Shown here: piece after piece, positions 8,168 to 16,797 of the stretch
Position numbering within the stretch: position 1 is the first letter of the stretch
How the letters are laid out: each line of letters opens with the position of its first letter
Assembly: GCA_036381275.1 (NCBI GenBank)
Contig: DASVDC010000018.1
Location: 1 to 37,053, forward strand
Direction of reading: 5' to 3'
Source of the DNA: UBA7803 sp036381275
Lineage (GTDB): Bacteria > Pseudomonadota > Gammaproteobacteria > Pseudomonadales > Azotimanducaceae
DNA: 37,053 nt
Notes under the pieces: generated by a model
Told to the model about the DNA's origin: nothing
What the model saw: the letters and a program-made list of their open reading frames with translations, nothing else
Database searches by the model: none
Program-made: the position numbers and the translations under genes

Positions 8168-8352
8168 TTGCGTGCGCGCCTGCGCCGGGCGCTGCAGACC
8201 CGGCCGCAGGTGCGGCTGGCAGAGTTGCTCGAGGAGCATCCCCTCGAGCTGGGTCTGGCGGAGCTGCTGGCCTGGCCTTAGTCTCGCCACGGGCCAGGGA
8301 CCGGCGGCGATCGACGAGAACGTGACAGGCGCCGTGAGCTGGCGATGGATTT
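8168..8352 (+). pseudogene. Frameshifted remnant resembling the DUF3375 (Wadjet JetA) C terminus
   Basis: Frame starting at 8168 reads LRARLRRALQTR then PQVRLAELLEEHPLELG and LAELLAW before a stop at 8279-8281. Removing one base near 8272 restores LAELLAWLSLATGQG and PAAIDENVTGAVSW in the next frame, ending at TAG about 8355. From memory this matches the C-terminal region of DUF3375 proteins (JetA, the MukF-like subunit of Wadjet), where L-A-E-L-hydrophobic-x-x-H-P-L-x-x-G-L-A-E-L is followed by a short linker and I-D-E. The upstream bulk of the gene is absent. The frameshift is seen directly; the family assignment is recognition without a search. Confidence 0.5.
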
Positions 8353-8564
8353 CTTAGCAAGTGGGCCCGCTCGGTTCAATGACCGTCTCGGCACGCGTGT
8401 GCGGCTCGAGCAGGAGCGCATTGCCTATCGTCATGTGGAGCGAGCGGTCGGAAGCACGTACTCCCCCTGCAGCCTGGAAGGAGGACTCCTGATCGCGATC
8501 TCCCGAGCCGTGCATCGGTCACGCCCCCGCGGCACAATGTCCGCAGGGAAGTGAGGGAGAAGGC
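8353..8564. other. Intergenic stretch with no supported gene
   Basis: Between the DUF3375-like scrap and the MaoC start I see no convincing coding frame. A 69-codon open frame at 8345-8554 has no recognisable motif. The only functional signal is the AGGGAGAAGG ribosome-binding site just before 8565. Together with the scrap, the region looks like the leftover of a deletion. Confidence 0.5.
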
Positions 8565-9494
8565 ATGTCCACGTCGTGGCCGCGTCCGCTGCAGGAGGTG
8601 CGAGGGCCGATACCGCTGGCGAAGCTCGACGGCGCCGCGGCGGGCATGGGCGACTGGGGCCCTGAGACGCGCGCGCTCGCCGCCGACGGGCTCGTACCGC
8701 CCGACATGCTCACCGGCCTGACGTTGTTCCTGCTCGCGAACCAGCCGCGCGACCCGCGGCGCCAGCAGGCGATTCCGGGCGGCAGCGGCGGGGTCGCCGG
8801 CGGCGTCTGGGTGCGCGAGCGTTACACGATCCATCGGCCGATTGCCCGCGACGACCCGTTCACCGTGCGCGGCGCATCGGAAGGCCGGCACGTCCACAAG
8901 GGGCGCCGTTACGGCACCACCAGCAGCGAAACGCGCAGCGCCGCGGGCGAGCGAGTCGCCACCAACCTCACCACCGGACTGCTGGCGTACCGGGTTCAGG
9001 AGGGTCTCGCCGACGGCGTCGAAGGCCGCTCTCCCGACGACCTCCCCGCGCCGGCGCCCGACTGGACGGCGGCCCGTGATAATCCCTGCCGCGAGCGGCT
9101 CGCGGACCTCGCCGCCGGCGAGACGCTCGGCGGCTATCCGGTCACGGTGAGCCTCGCGATGATGGCCGCCCGGGACACGAAGAACCCCGACAACCCGATC
9201 CACTCCGACCCGGAGCTCGCGCGCCGCGCCGGCCTGTCCCGGCCGATCGCCGGCGGCTCGCACGTGCTCGCGTTCGCGCTCGAGCCGATCCTCGCGCGGG
9301 CCGGCCGGGAAGCGCTGTTCCACGGCGCGTGCTTCGACATCCGCTGGAAGGCGCCGGTGTACGCCGACACGGTGATCCGCCCGAGTGCGCGGGTGGCGGA
9401 GGCGCTGGCGGATCGCGTCGTGTTCGAGGTCACGGCGACGCTCGAGGACGGCACCACCGCGATGACCGGCCGCGTCGTCGCGCCGATGGCATGA
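8565..9494 (+). CDS. MaoC-like acyl dehydratase (hotdog fold)
   Basis: A 309-residue protein with two hotdog-like halves. The C-terminal half carries the hydratase-type sequence DTKNPDNPIHSDPELARRAGLSRPIAGG followed by SHVLAFALEPIL, matching the MaoC pattern D-x(n)-N-x-x-H-x-D-x-x-A. The N-terminal half (LVPPDMLTGLTLFL, GGVWVRERYTIHRPI, RGASEGRHVHKGRRYGTT) looks like the FAS1-type partner half without a clear catalytic dyad. Such enzymes add water to or remove it from enoyl-CoA or hydroxyacyl-CoA. AGGGAGAAGG sets the ATG at 8565. The stop overlaps the next start as ATGA (9491-9494), so it is translationally coupled to the CoA-transferase and both probably act on the same CoA-linked acid. Confidence 0.87.
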   Translation: MSTSWPRPLQEVRGPIPLAKLDGAAAGMGDWGPETRALAADGLVPPDMLTGLTLFLLANQPRDPRRQQAIPGGSGGVAGGVWVRERYTIHRPIARDDPFTVRGASEGRHVHKGRRYGTTSSETRSAAGERVATNLTTGLLAYRVQEGLADGVEGRSPDDLPAPAPDWTAARDNPCRERLADLAAGETLGGYPVTVSLAMMAARDTKNPDNPIHSDPELARRAGLSRPIAGGSHVLAFALEPILARAGREALFHGACFDIRWKAPVYADTVIRPSARVAEALADRVVFEVTATLEDGTTAMTGRVVAPMA

Positions 9495-11902
9495 GCCGCG
9501 CGCTCGACGGTGTGCGTGTGCTCGAGCGCGCCGACCGGTCGGCGGCGCTCGGCGGCCGCGTGCTCGCCGATCTCGGCGCGGAAGTGATCCTGGTGGAACC
9601 GCCGGGCGGCGCGCCGGTGCGGCACGAGGCGCCGTATCTCGACGATGAGCCCGGCGTTGAGCGCGCGTTCGCGCACCTGTATCTGAACACCAACAAGCGT
9701 TCGGTGGTGCTCGATCTCGATCGGCCCGACGATCGCGAGCGATTCCTCGACCTCGTCGCGACGGCGGACGTGCTGCTCGAGACGGAGCCCCCCGGACGGC
9801 TCCAGGCGCTCGGCCTCGACCACGCGGCGCTGCGCGCGGTGAACCCGCGGCTCGTGCAGTGCTCGGTCACGCCGTTCGGGCTGCACTCCCCGTGGCGGAA
9901 CCGCAAGGCGAACGATCTGGTCGCCGGCGCGGCCGGCGGACTGATCCAGGTCTCGGGGGAGCCGGACGGCATTCCGATGCAGGGCGGTGCGCATCCGTCG
10001 TACATCATGGCGGGGCTCGCCGCCGCATCGGCGATCACCATCGCGCTGCACCAGCGGGACTTCGGCAACGGCGCGGGATCGGGCGTGCACATCGATCTGT
10101 CGATGCAGGAAGCGACGGCGCTCACGGTGATGCAGACCGCCTGGCCGGCGCAGTGGCCGTGGCAGAAGCGCATTCCGGCCCGCCCGGGACTGTCCGCCGC
10201 GCTCGCCTGCCGCGACGGCAAGTACGTGAGCCTGCTCGTGCGGCCCGATCGCTTCCGCCAGTTCCTCGCCTGGGCCGACCGCGTCGGGGTGCCGCACGAG
10301 ATGATGCCCGACGACTGGGCTTGGGCGCGGCTCGATGCGCCGCGGCGGAACAATCCCGTCGTCGCGCTCACCAGACGCCTTGCGGAAGCGCTGACGCGCG
10401 ACGAGTTCGTCGCCGGTGCGCTCGAAGCCGACATCATTTGTCTGCCGGTGCTCGACTTTCCCGACCTCGAGCGGGAGCCGCAGTACCGGCTGAACGATCA
10501 GTTCTTCGAGGTCGAGCACGAGGCGCTGGGGGTGCGGCTCGGCTACGTGCGCTCGCCGGTCGACGCGATGGCCGACGGCGTCACGTACCGGCGCGCGCCG
10601 CTGCTCGGCGAAGATCAGGCGCTGCTCGATGCCGTGCCGTCCCGCAAGCGAACGACGACGCGCCCGGCCGCTTCACCGGCGCCGGCAGGTGCGCTGTCCG
10701 GTTTGCGTGTCGTGGACTTCGGCTGGGTGCTGGCGGCGCCGATCGGCACCCGGCTGCTCGCGAGCTTCGGCGCCGAGGTGATCCGCGTGGAATCGTCGGG
10801 CAAGCCGGACTCGATGCGCAGCCAGCCGGGTCCGGACGGCCAGCCGCACCCGAGCCTCGGCGGTCTGTTCAACTCGGTGAACGCCGGCAAGAAGTCGTTC
10901 ACCGTGGATCTCGGGAAGCCGGAGGGCGTCGAGCTGGTCAAGGCGTTGATCGCCACCGCCGACGTCGTCGTGAACAACTTCCGCCCCGGCGTGATGGATC
11001 GCATGGGGCTCGGCTACGACGCGTTGCGGCAACTGAAGCCCGACGTGATCCTGCTCAATCTGCCGGGAGCGCATCGCGTGGGGCCCTGGGCGCGGCACCC
11101 GAGCACCGGCAACATCCTGATGGCCGCGTCCGGCTTCAACATGCTGACGGGCTTTCCGGGCGAGCGGCCGCGCGGCATCGGCGTCGCGTTCCCCGACTTC
11201 ACGTCGCCGCACCTGCTGGTCGCGACGATCCTGGCCGCGGTGCGTCAGCGCCAGGCGACCGGCAGAGGACAGGAGCTCCACCTGACGCAGCTCTCGAGCC
11301 TGCTGGCACTGCTCGGCTGCGAGTGGATGCAGTACCGGGCGACCGGCGTGCAGCCGCCGCGCAACGCGAACCGCAGCCCGAACTACTGCCCGCACGGGAT
11401 CTATCCGGCGACTCACGCGGAGGCCGATCTCGATGCGTGGGTGGCGATCGCCGCGGCGGGCGATGCGCAGTGGGCGTCGCTGTGCCGGATTCTCGGGCGC
11501 CCGGAGCTCGCGGCCGATCCGCGCTTCGCGACCCACGGCGCGCGCAAGGCGAACGAGGACGCCGTGGACGCGCTGGTCGGCGAATGGACGCGCACGCGTG
11601 ACAAGTGGGCGATCGCCGACGAGCTGCAGGCCGCCGGCATCGCCGCCGCGCCGGTGGAGCATCTGCGCGACATGCTCGAGAACGACCCGCAACTTCCCGG
11701 CCGCTATCAGGTCGTGCGCCAGCCGGAGGCGCCGGACGTCGACATCGTGATCGATCGCGAAGCGGCGCGCTGGGTCGGGCACGAGCTCGTTCTCGAGCGC
11801 GCGCCGATGCTCGGCGAGCACAACGTCTACGTCGTGCAGGAGCTGCTCGGCCGCTCGGATGAAGCGTTCGCCCGGCTGGTGCTGGAGGAAGTGCTGACCT
11901 GA
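9491..11902 (+). CDS. Fused double family-III CoA-transferase (CaiB/BaiF type)
   Basis: An 803-residue protein made of two complete CaiB/BaiF-like units in tandem: unit 1 begins at LDGVRVLERADRSAALGGRVLADLGAEV (about 5), unit 2 at LSGLRVVDFGWVLAAPIGTRLLASFGAEV (about 402). Single-unit relatives are about 400 residues and form interlocked dimers, so this is a covalent dimer. The catalytic aspartate expected in the Y/x-D-L-x-x-x-x-x-G-L motif is present in unit 1 (D142 in KANDLVAGAAGG), but unit 2 has asparagine there (N541 in STGNILMAASG). The probable reaction is moving CoA between carboxylic acids, activating a substrate for the coupled MaoC dehydratase. The start overlaps the upstream stop as ATGA. 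Which acid is used cannot be read from sequence. Confidence 0.9.
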   Translation: MSRALDGVRVLERADRSAALGGRVLADLGAEVILVEPPGGAPVRHEAPYLDDEPGVERAFAHLYLNTNKRSVVLDLDRPDDRERFLDLVATADVLLETEPPGRLQALGLDHAALRAVNPRLVQCSVTPFGLHSPWRNRKANDLVAGAAGGLIQVSGEPDGIPMQGGAHPSYIMAGLAAASAITIALHQRDFGNGAGSGVHIDLSMQEATALTVMQTAWPAQWPWQKRIPARPGLSAALACRDGKYVSLLVRPDRFRQFLAWADRVGVPHEMMPDDWAWARLDAPRRNNPVVALTRRLAEALTRDEFVAGALEADIICLPVLDFPDLEREPQYRLNDQFFEVEHEALGVRLGYVRSPVDAMADGVTYRRAPLLGEDQALLDAVPSRKRTTTRPAASPAPAGALSGLRVVDFGWVLAAPIGTRLLASFGAEVIRVESSGKPDSMRSQPGPDGQPHPSLGGLFNSVNAGKKSFTVDLGKPEGVELVKALIATADVVVNNFRPGVMDRMGLGYDALRQLKPDVILLNLPGAHRVGPWARHPSTGNILMAASGFNMLTGFPGERPRGIGVAFPDFTSPHLLVATILAAVRQRQATGRGQELHLTQLSSLLALLGCEWMQYRATGVQPPRNANRSPNYCPHGIYPATHAEADLDAWVAIAAAGDAQWASLCRILGRPELAADPRFATHGARKANEDAVDALVGEWTRTRDKWAIADELQAAGIAAAPVEHLRDMLENDPQLPGRYQVVRQPEAPDVDIVIDREAARWVGHELVLERAPMLGEHNVYVVQELLGRSDEAFARLVLEEVLT

Positions 11903-11938
11903 CGCTCAGCAGCCTTCGAGCCGGGCGATACGCGCGAT

Positions 11939-13218
11939 CTAGTACCGCCGAAGCGGCTTGTCCCAGGTGAGCTGGAACACGACCCGGCCGGAGGTCTTCC
12001 GGCCGGAGACGCGAAGCAGGTACCAGCGGCGTAGTCCGCGCCGACCGCGCTGCCCTCGGTGACGCGGATCCCCACCGACAGGTCGTCCGCCGGCGCAAGG
12101 CGCGTGAAAGCCGTGGTCGGCGCCCAGGTGCCGCCGGGCAGCTTCCGCCACAGCTCGATCTCGGCATCGAGATTCGCGCGGGTGTCGGAGCCGGATTTGT
12201 TGATGGTCGAAATCAGGACGTCGAACCTTCCGGCGCTCGCGGTGCGGAAGCGGAAGAAGTCCTCGTCGTCGAGCCAGTCGGGGCGGGGCCCGTGCGCCTG
12301 GCGCCAGAAATCACACACCGGATGTCAAGGATCGCCCCAGGGCCCGCAGCTCGACGGGAAGCTCTTCGCGTTCATCGTGACGATCCCGTGGCCCGTCAGC
12401 TCAGTCGAAGCGCTGCCGACGAGCGGCGTGGCCAGTCCGACCTCGTCGGGATGATCGTCGGCTCGAAAGTTGGTGGCTGCCCACAGCACCATCATGTCTT
12501 CCTGTGGGCGATACGTCACAGTCGGTTGACCCACAACGGCCACCATCTCGTCCTTCCACCAGATGTCACGCTCGTCGACCGAAAGGCCGAGTATCGGCGT
12601 CTTGTGCTCTGCGGTCAGATCGTGCTGGGGCAGCAGGGTGTAGTGAGACAGGCCGAGGGATGCTCCGGTGACGTCGCTCAGGTAGAAGGAGAACGCGTGA
12701 CCGATCTCGTGGGACACCGATTGTGCGACCGCTCGATTGCTGCGCCGCTGCGAGCCGGAGAACTGATCGACGTAGACGACGTTGTACGTGAGCGGATGAG
12801 CGGGTGCCAGCCCGTATCCGCCCAGCAGATCGGCGCCGGTGATCACCACGCGGATGCCGCTCATCCGCGTGCCGGCGTCGCTGTCCCAGAAGAAATTCTG
12901 GTCCATGTTGCTCGGGTATTGCGTGGTCACGTCCACGTCGAACGGCGCCATGTCTTCCGCCACGCGCTCCCAGATGTCGCGAACGGCGTCCGGATCGGCG
13001 CTGGTGTCGAACGGCGGCCAGGTTTCCGTCGGCAGCCCGTGATCGCGATAGTTGCCCTCGCAGAAGCCGTTGAAATCGAGGTACACGATGCGCAGCGCAC
13101 CCGGATTGCTGTGGTGTCTCGTCGATCGGTTGTCATGGCCTGCTCCGGCGGCTGCCCGGCTGGAATGCCGATGGGTCGAGTCAACAGCCGTGCCAGCCCG
13201 CACCGTGGGCGTGAGCAT
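11939..13218 (-). pseudogene. Broken zinc metallopeptidase (HExGH type, secreted-protease-like)
   Basis: The main frame (13218 to a stop at 12325) reads HSNPGALRIVYLDFNGF, PPFDTSADPDAVRDIWERVAEDMAPFDVDV and VSHEIGHAF, the layout of a group of secreted bacterial metallopeptidases with an HExGHxxGLSH zinc site. The site is split: HEIGHAF (about 12691-12711) and GLSH are separated by 12 extra residues (about 12655-12690). The family tail continues out of frame: DDEDFFRFRTASAGRFDVLIS and ANLDAEIELWRKL lie in another frame from about 12318, and RWYLLRVSGRKTSG with VVFQLTWDKPLRRY lies in a third, ending at 11939. No signal peptide is found upstream of the ATG at 13218. Two frame breaks, a missing N terminus and a disrupted zinc site indicate a dead gene unless the sequence has errors. 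Confidence 0.75.
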
Positions 13219-13384
13219 CGGTTCCAACTACGCGGGGCAACTGGACTTTTCGTGGCGGGAGCGCCTCGGGCGGCCGGATGCGCCTTCGACGATGAGTTGG
13301 GTACGAGACGACACTCCGCGCGAACGGTCGGCCGCGAATCCGGCAACGCGAGCGGCTGCGGACCCCGGCGCGCGGCTGCAGCGC

Positions 13385-14194
13385 TCAGCCGGCGGCGGAC
13401 AGGTCGCGGTCGACCCGGGCCGTGAACGCCAGCATGACCTGCGCGAAGGTCGCCGGGTCGAACATCGGCGCGAGGTGCCGCTGCCCCGACAGTCTGTGCA
13501 GCTCCGCGCGCGGGAAGCGCGCTGCGATCTCCGAAGCCGTCGGATACGCGACCGATTCGGTCAGCTCGCCGTGCAGCCAGAGCAGCGGCACGTCGGGCAG
13601 CCCGATTCGTGACAGGAGGCTGCTCGCCTGCTGCAGCGCCCGAAGCTCCCGCGGAAACACCGGGACCCCGGCCTGCAGCGCTTCCCAGACGGGCTCGAGC
13701 GAGCGGATCGCGGCGAGCTCCTCCGCGGTGATGCCGGCCGCCGGCACGAACGCCTCGATGGCGCCGGCCGCGTCGCCGTCGGCCAGCGCGGCTTCCATCC
13801 GCTCGCGCGTCACGCGCTCCATCCGATCGGTGCGCAGCGCGGCCTCGTAGAGCAGCACCGAGCGCAGTCGGCTCGCCTGTTGTGCCGCCAGCATCGCGTA
13901 GGCGCCGCCGGCGGAGTGGCCGAACAGGTGCACGTCGCCGCCGGCCGCGTCCACCACGGCCAGCACGTCTTCCGCCTCGCGCTCGATACTGTAGCTCGGC
14001 CCGTCCCCGCTGCCGCCGCGGTTGCGGCGCGAGTAGACCCAGACGGTGTGGTGTTCGGCGAGTGGCGCCTCCAGCGGCGCGAACGTATTCAGATCGCCGA
14101 GCGCGCCGTGCACGAGCACGAGCGGGGAGCCGCGGCCCGAGCAGCGCGCGGCCAGCGGGGTCCCGTCCGCGGAGACGACGGTCGTCTCGTTCAT
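13385..14194 (-). CDS. Alpha/beta-hydrolase fold protein
   Basis: A 269-residue cytosolic hydrolase with the oxyanion-hole strand LVLVHGALGD, nucleophile elbow GHSAGG, a likely acid in the PLLWLHGELTESV strand (the family Asp is not obvious there) and catalytic histidine in SGQRHLAP near the C terminus. It belongs to the large esterase/lactonase/C-C hydrolase group; substrate is not predictable. GGGGGAAGGG precedes the ATG at 14194 on the minus strand. It follows the M20 gene by 114 bases on the same strand, so it may be part of the LysR-M20-hydrolase unit. Downstream lies the broken metallopeptidase. Confidence 0.88.
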   Translation of the reverse strand: MNETTVVSADGTPLAARCSGRGSPLVLVHGALGDLNTFAPLEAPLAEHHTVWVYSRRNRGGSGDGPSYSIEREAEDVLAVVDAAGGDVHLFGHSAGGAYAMLAAQQASRLRSVLLYEAALRTDRMERVTRERMEAALADGDAAGAIEAFVPAAGITAEELAAIRSLEPVWEALQAGVPVFPRELRALQQASSLLSRIGLPDVPLLWLHGELTESVAYPTASEIAARFPRAELHRLSGQRHLAPMFDPATFAQVMLAFTARVDRDLSAAG

Positions 14195-14308
14195 GGCCCT
14201 TCCCCCGGTGGGAGTCGGGCCATTTCAGCACCGGATCGGGCGCGGACTCAAGCGTTCCGGGGCGGCTCGACCTCGAGACACTTCTTCGACTGGCGACCGC
14301 GTTCTACG

Positions 14309-15847
14309 TCAGGCCACGGACGCGATCTGATAGAACATGTCGACGTACCCCATCGTCGCATCGGTGATGCCGGCCACTTTCGGGTTCGTCGATTCCACCA
14401 CGTAGTACTCGTCCGGCGCGTGCGCGCCGCCGCCGTGGCCGAGCCCGAAGTGGCCGGCCGGCAGCGACAGCGGCGGCGCCGTGAACACCGCCCCCGGCCA
14501 CGAGCCGGCGAGGCGTGGATTCAGCGTCGCGTTCACCCCGGCGCGCCGGTAGGTCGCGAGCTCGGCCTGGATGATGCGGCTGTTCTCGGCCGTCTCGGTC
14601 GGGTCGTAGCCGCCGGTGACGTTGACCTCCACGTCTTCGAAGCCGCGCTTGTCGAGGTGCGCGCGGAGCTTTCGCACCGCTTCGTCGCGGGTCTGATTCG
14701 GCACCAGCCGCAGATCGAGCTTCGCCACCGCGCGGCCGGGCAGGATCGTCTTGCCGCCGGGGCCGGTGTACCCGGCGACGAGCCCCTCGATGTTCACGGT
14801 CGGTTGCGACGCGAGACGTTCGAGCGCCTGCCGATACGGCAGGTCGTCGATCCAGCGCTCGACGCCGAGCAGCTTCTTCTCGCTCGCCTCGTCGGCGTTC
14901 TTCGCGATCTCGGCAATCAGTGCCTTTTCGCGTTCCGTCAGCGGCCGCACGTTCTCGAACCAGCCGTCGATCGCCGGCGTGTTGCCGTCGGCGGTCACCA
15001 GGGTCTGCAGCGCCTGCACGAGGCGCCACGCCGGCGAATCCACCATCGCTTTCAGGCTCGAATGGATGTCGCGCTTCGGGCCGCGGCCCCAGCGTTCGCC
15101 GCTCGCGACCAGCTCGAGCTCGACGATGCCCTTCGAGCCGAGGTTGACGTCGACGTTGCCGTTGACGTCCTGCCAGCTCGCCGGGATGAAGATTCCTTCG
15201 GCCTTCTTCAGCGACGCCATGATGTCGGGCCGCCGCACCACCTGGTGGAAGTGCGGCGAGCCGATCTCTTCCTCGCCTTCCGCGACGAGCACCAGATTCA
15301 CCGGCGGCTTCACGCCCGCCGCGCGCATCGCGTGAAGGGCCGCGAGCAGCGTCGCTTCCGGACCCTTCTGGTTCACCGCGCCGCGGCCGACGATCGCGCG
15401 GCCGAAGCCCGGCTTGTCGACGATGCGGCCTTCCAGCGGCGGCGAGGACCACTCGGCGGGATCGAACTGCTTGACGTCGTACATGAAGTACAGCGCGAGC
15501 GTGCGCGCGGCGCCGTTGTCCATCGTCGCGTACACGCCGGGATGACCGTCCGTGGGCACGATCTCGGCCTGGTCGAAGCCCGCCTCGCGCGCAAGCTCCG
15601 CCATGTACTCTGCGCCTTCCGGCATGTTGCGGTTCTCTGCCGCGATCGACGGCAGCGCGATCCAGTCGCGGATGCGCTGGATCGCGGCATCGCGGCCCGC
15701 TTCCGCGGCCTTGCGGATGCGCGGATAGTGGTCTGCAGCCGCCTGCGCGGTGCGCGGCCCGAAAACCCACGCGCCCGCACCGGCGATGGCCGCCGACGTG
15801 ATGAATCTGCGGCGCGCCATTCCGCGCCCGTCTGCACGGTCGTCCAT
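14309..15847 (-). CDS. Tat-exported M20-family metallopeptidase-like protein with altered metal ligands
   Basis: A 512-residue protein with a twin-arginine signal (ARRRFITSAAIAGAGAWVFG...AQA). M20 landmarks are in order: LYFMYDVKQFDPAEWSSPP, IVGRGAVNQKGPEATLLAAL, EGEEEIGSPHF, a dimerisation domain with HSSLKAM, and the C-terminal GHGGGAHAPDEYYVVES. Two usual metal ligands differ: the His of the H-x-D motif is Met (FMYDV) and the bridging Asp of GRGxSDxKG is Asn (GAVNQKG), while the EE pair and last His remain. I recall similar M20 relatives with MYD and N-x-KGP, so this may be a subfamily trait, not decay. GAGGGAG precedes the ATG at 15847. It may be an aminoacylase, dipeptidase or amidohydrolase-like enzyme in the periplasm. 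It sits 59 bases after the LysR gene. Confidence 0.85.
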   Translation of the reverse strand: MDDRADGRGMARRRFITSAAIAGAGAWVFGPRTAQAAADHYPRIRKAAEAGRDAAIQRIRDWIALPSIAAENRNMPEGAEYMAELAREAGFDQAEIVPTDGHPGVYATMDNGAARTLALYFMYDVKQFDPAEWSSPPLEGRIVDKPGFGRAIVGRGAVNQKGPEATLLAALHAMRAAGVKPPVNLVLVAEGEEEIGSPHFHQVVRRPDIMASLKKAEGIFIPASWQDVNGNVDVNLGSKGIVELELVASGERWGRGPKRDIHSSLKAMVDSPAWRLVQALQTLVTADGNTPAIDGWFENVRPLTEREKALIAEIAKNADEASEKKLLGVERWIDDLPYRQALERLASQPTVNIEGLVAGYTGPGGKTILPGRAVAKLDLRLVPNQTRDEAVRKLRAHLDKRGFEDVEVNVTGGYDPTETAENSRIIQAELATYRRAGVNATLNPRLAGSWPGAVFTAPPLSLPAGHFGLGHGGGAHAPDEYYVVESTNPKVAGITDATMGYVDMFYQIASVA

Positions 15848-15906
15848 GTCTGGCTCCCTCGGTCGGTGTGCGCGACAGAATAACATCTGATCGGAGCACG
15901 AAACCG

Positions 15907-16797
15907 TCATGCGGCGGCCGCTGCCTCGAGGATCCAGGTCCGGAAGGCGAGGACCTTGCGCTGTCCGTGGCTGGCCTTCGGGTAGACGAGGTAGTACGCG
16001 AAGTCGTCGAGCAGGGAAGCGTCCGCGAGCTTGACGAGGTGCCCGTCCGCGAGCTCGGAGGCGACCATTGCGGCCGGCAGCAGGCCCGCGCCCTGACCGG
16101 TCAGCACCGCCTTCATCAGCAGGCCGGAGTCGTCGAACGCCGGCCCGCGAGGCGCACCGATCTCGTCGATACCCTGAGACTGGAACCACAGATGCCAGCC
16201 CTTCCGTTCGGCGTCGTGAACGTGTGGCCAGCGCGTCAGCTCCGCGGCGGAAGCCGGCAGGCCGAGCTGCGCGACGAGGGCGGGGGCGGCCACGGGAACG
16301 ACCTCCACGGCCACGACGCGTTCGCTGTGCAGGCCCGGATAGCGGCCGAGGCCGTGCCGAACCGCCACATCCACGCCGTCGCGTGAGAAGTCGGTCAACG
16401 CATTGCTGGTCACGATCTGGAGGTCGATGTCCGCATGGGCGTCCTGGAACTGCTTGAGGCGTGGTACCAGCCAGGCGGCGGCGAAGAACGGTGTAACGCT
16501 GACGGTCAACAGGCTCGATTCCTCCGCCGCGGCGATCCGGCCGGTCGCCTGTGCGATCTGTCTGAGCGCGTTGCGCACCGGCGGCAGATAACTCTGGCCC
16601 GCCTCGGTCAGCAACATTCCCCGATTCACCCGCTCGAACAGCCGGACCCCGAGGCGCTGTTCGAGCGACTTCAGCATCTGACTGACCGCCCCCGGTGTGA
16701 CGCACAACTCCTCTGCGGCGTCCTTCACGGAGAGATGCCGCGCCACCGCCTCGAACACGGGCAGCGCGTTGAGCGGCGGCAGGTGTCGGGTATTCAT
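15907..16797 (-). CDS. LysR-family transcriptional regulator (GcvA-like)
   Basis: A 296-residue regulator with the winged helix-turn-helix at about 20-60 (HLSVKDAAEELCVTPGAVSQ, then KSLEQRLGVRLFERVNRG) and a periplasmic-binding-protein-like effector domain (LLTVSVTPFFAAAWLVPRL, VDVAVRHGLGRYPGLHSE). The opening MNTRHLPPLNALPVFEAVARH is typical of the GcvA subgroup. It is divergent from the amidase gene across a 201-base gap, the usual arrangement for a LysR that controls its neighbour and itself. Downstream on its own strand are the M20 protein and a hydrolase. An inferred job is sensing an amide or acylated amino compound. Confidence 0.93.
   Translation of the reverse strand: MNTRHLPPLNALPVFEAVARHLSVKDAAEELCVTPGAVSQMLKSLEQRLGVRLFERVNRGMLLTEAGQSYLPPVRNALRQIAQATGRIAAAEESSLLTVSVTPFFAAAWLVPRLKQFQDAHADIDLQIVTSNALTDFSRDGVDVAVRHGLGRYPGLHSERVVAVEVVPVAAPALVAQLGLPASAAELTRWPHVHDAERKGWHLWFQSQGIDEIGAPRGPAFDDSGLLMKAVLTGQGAGLLPAAMVASELADGHLVKLADASLLDDFAYYLVYPKASHGQRKVLAFRTWILEAAAAA

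Noticed and set aside
8345..8554. 69-codon plus-strand frame after the DUF3375-like scrap
   Set aside because: It has no motif and no ribosome-binding site and fits the deletion leftover better than a gene.
13880..15883. 667-codon plus-strand open frame opposite the M20 and hydrolase genes
   Set aside because: Composition is typical of an antisense shadow, and the minus strand carries clear M20 and hydrolase motifs.
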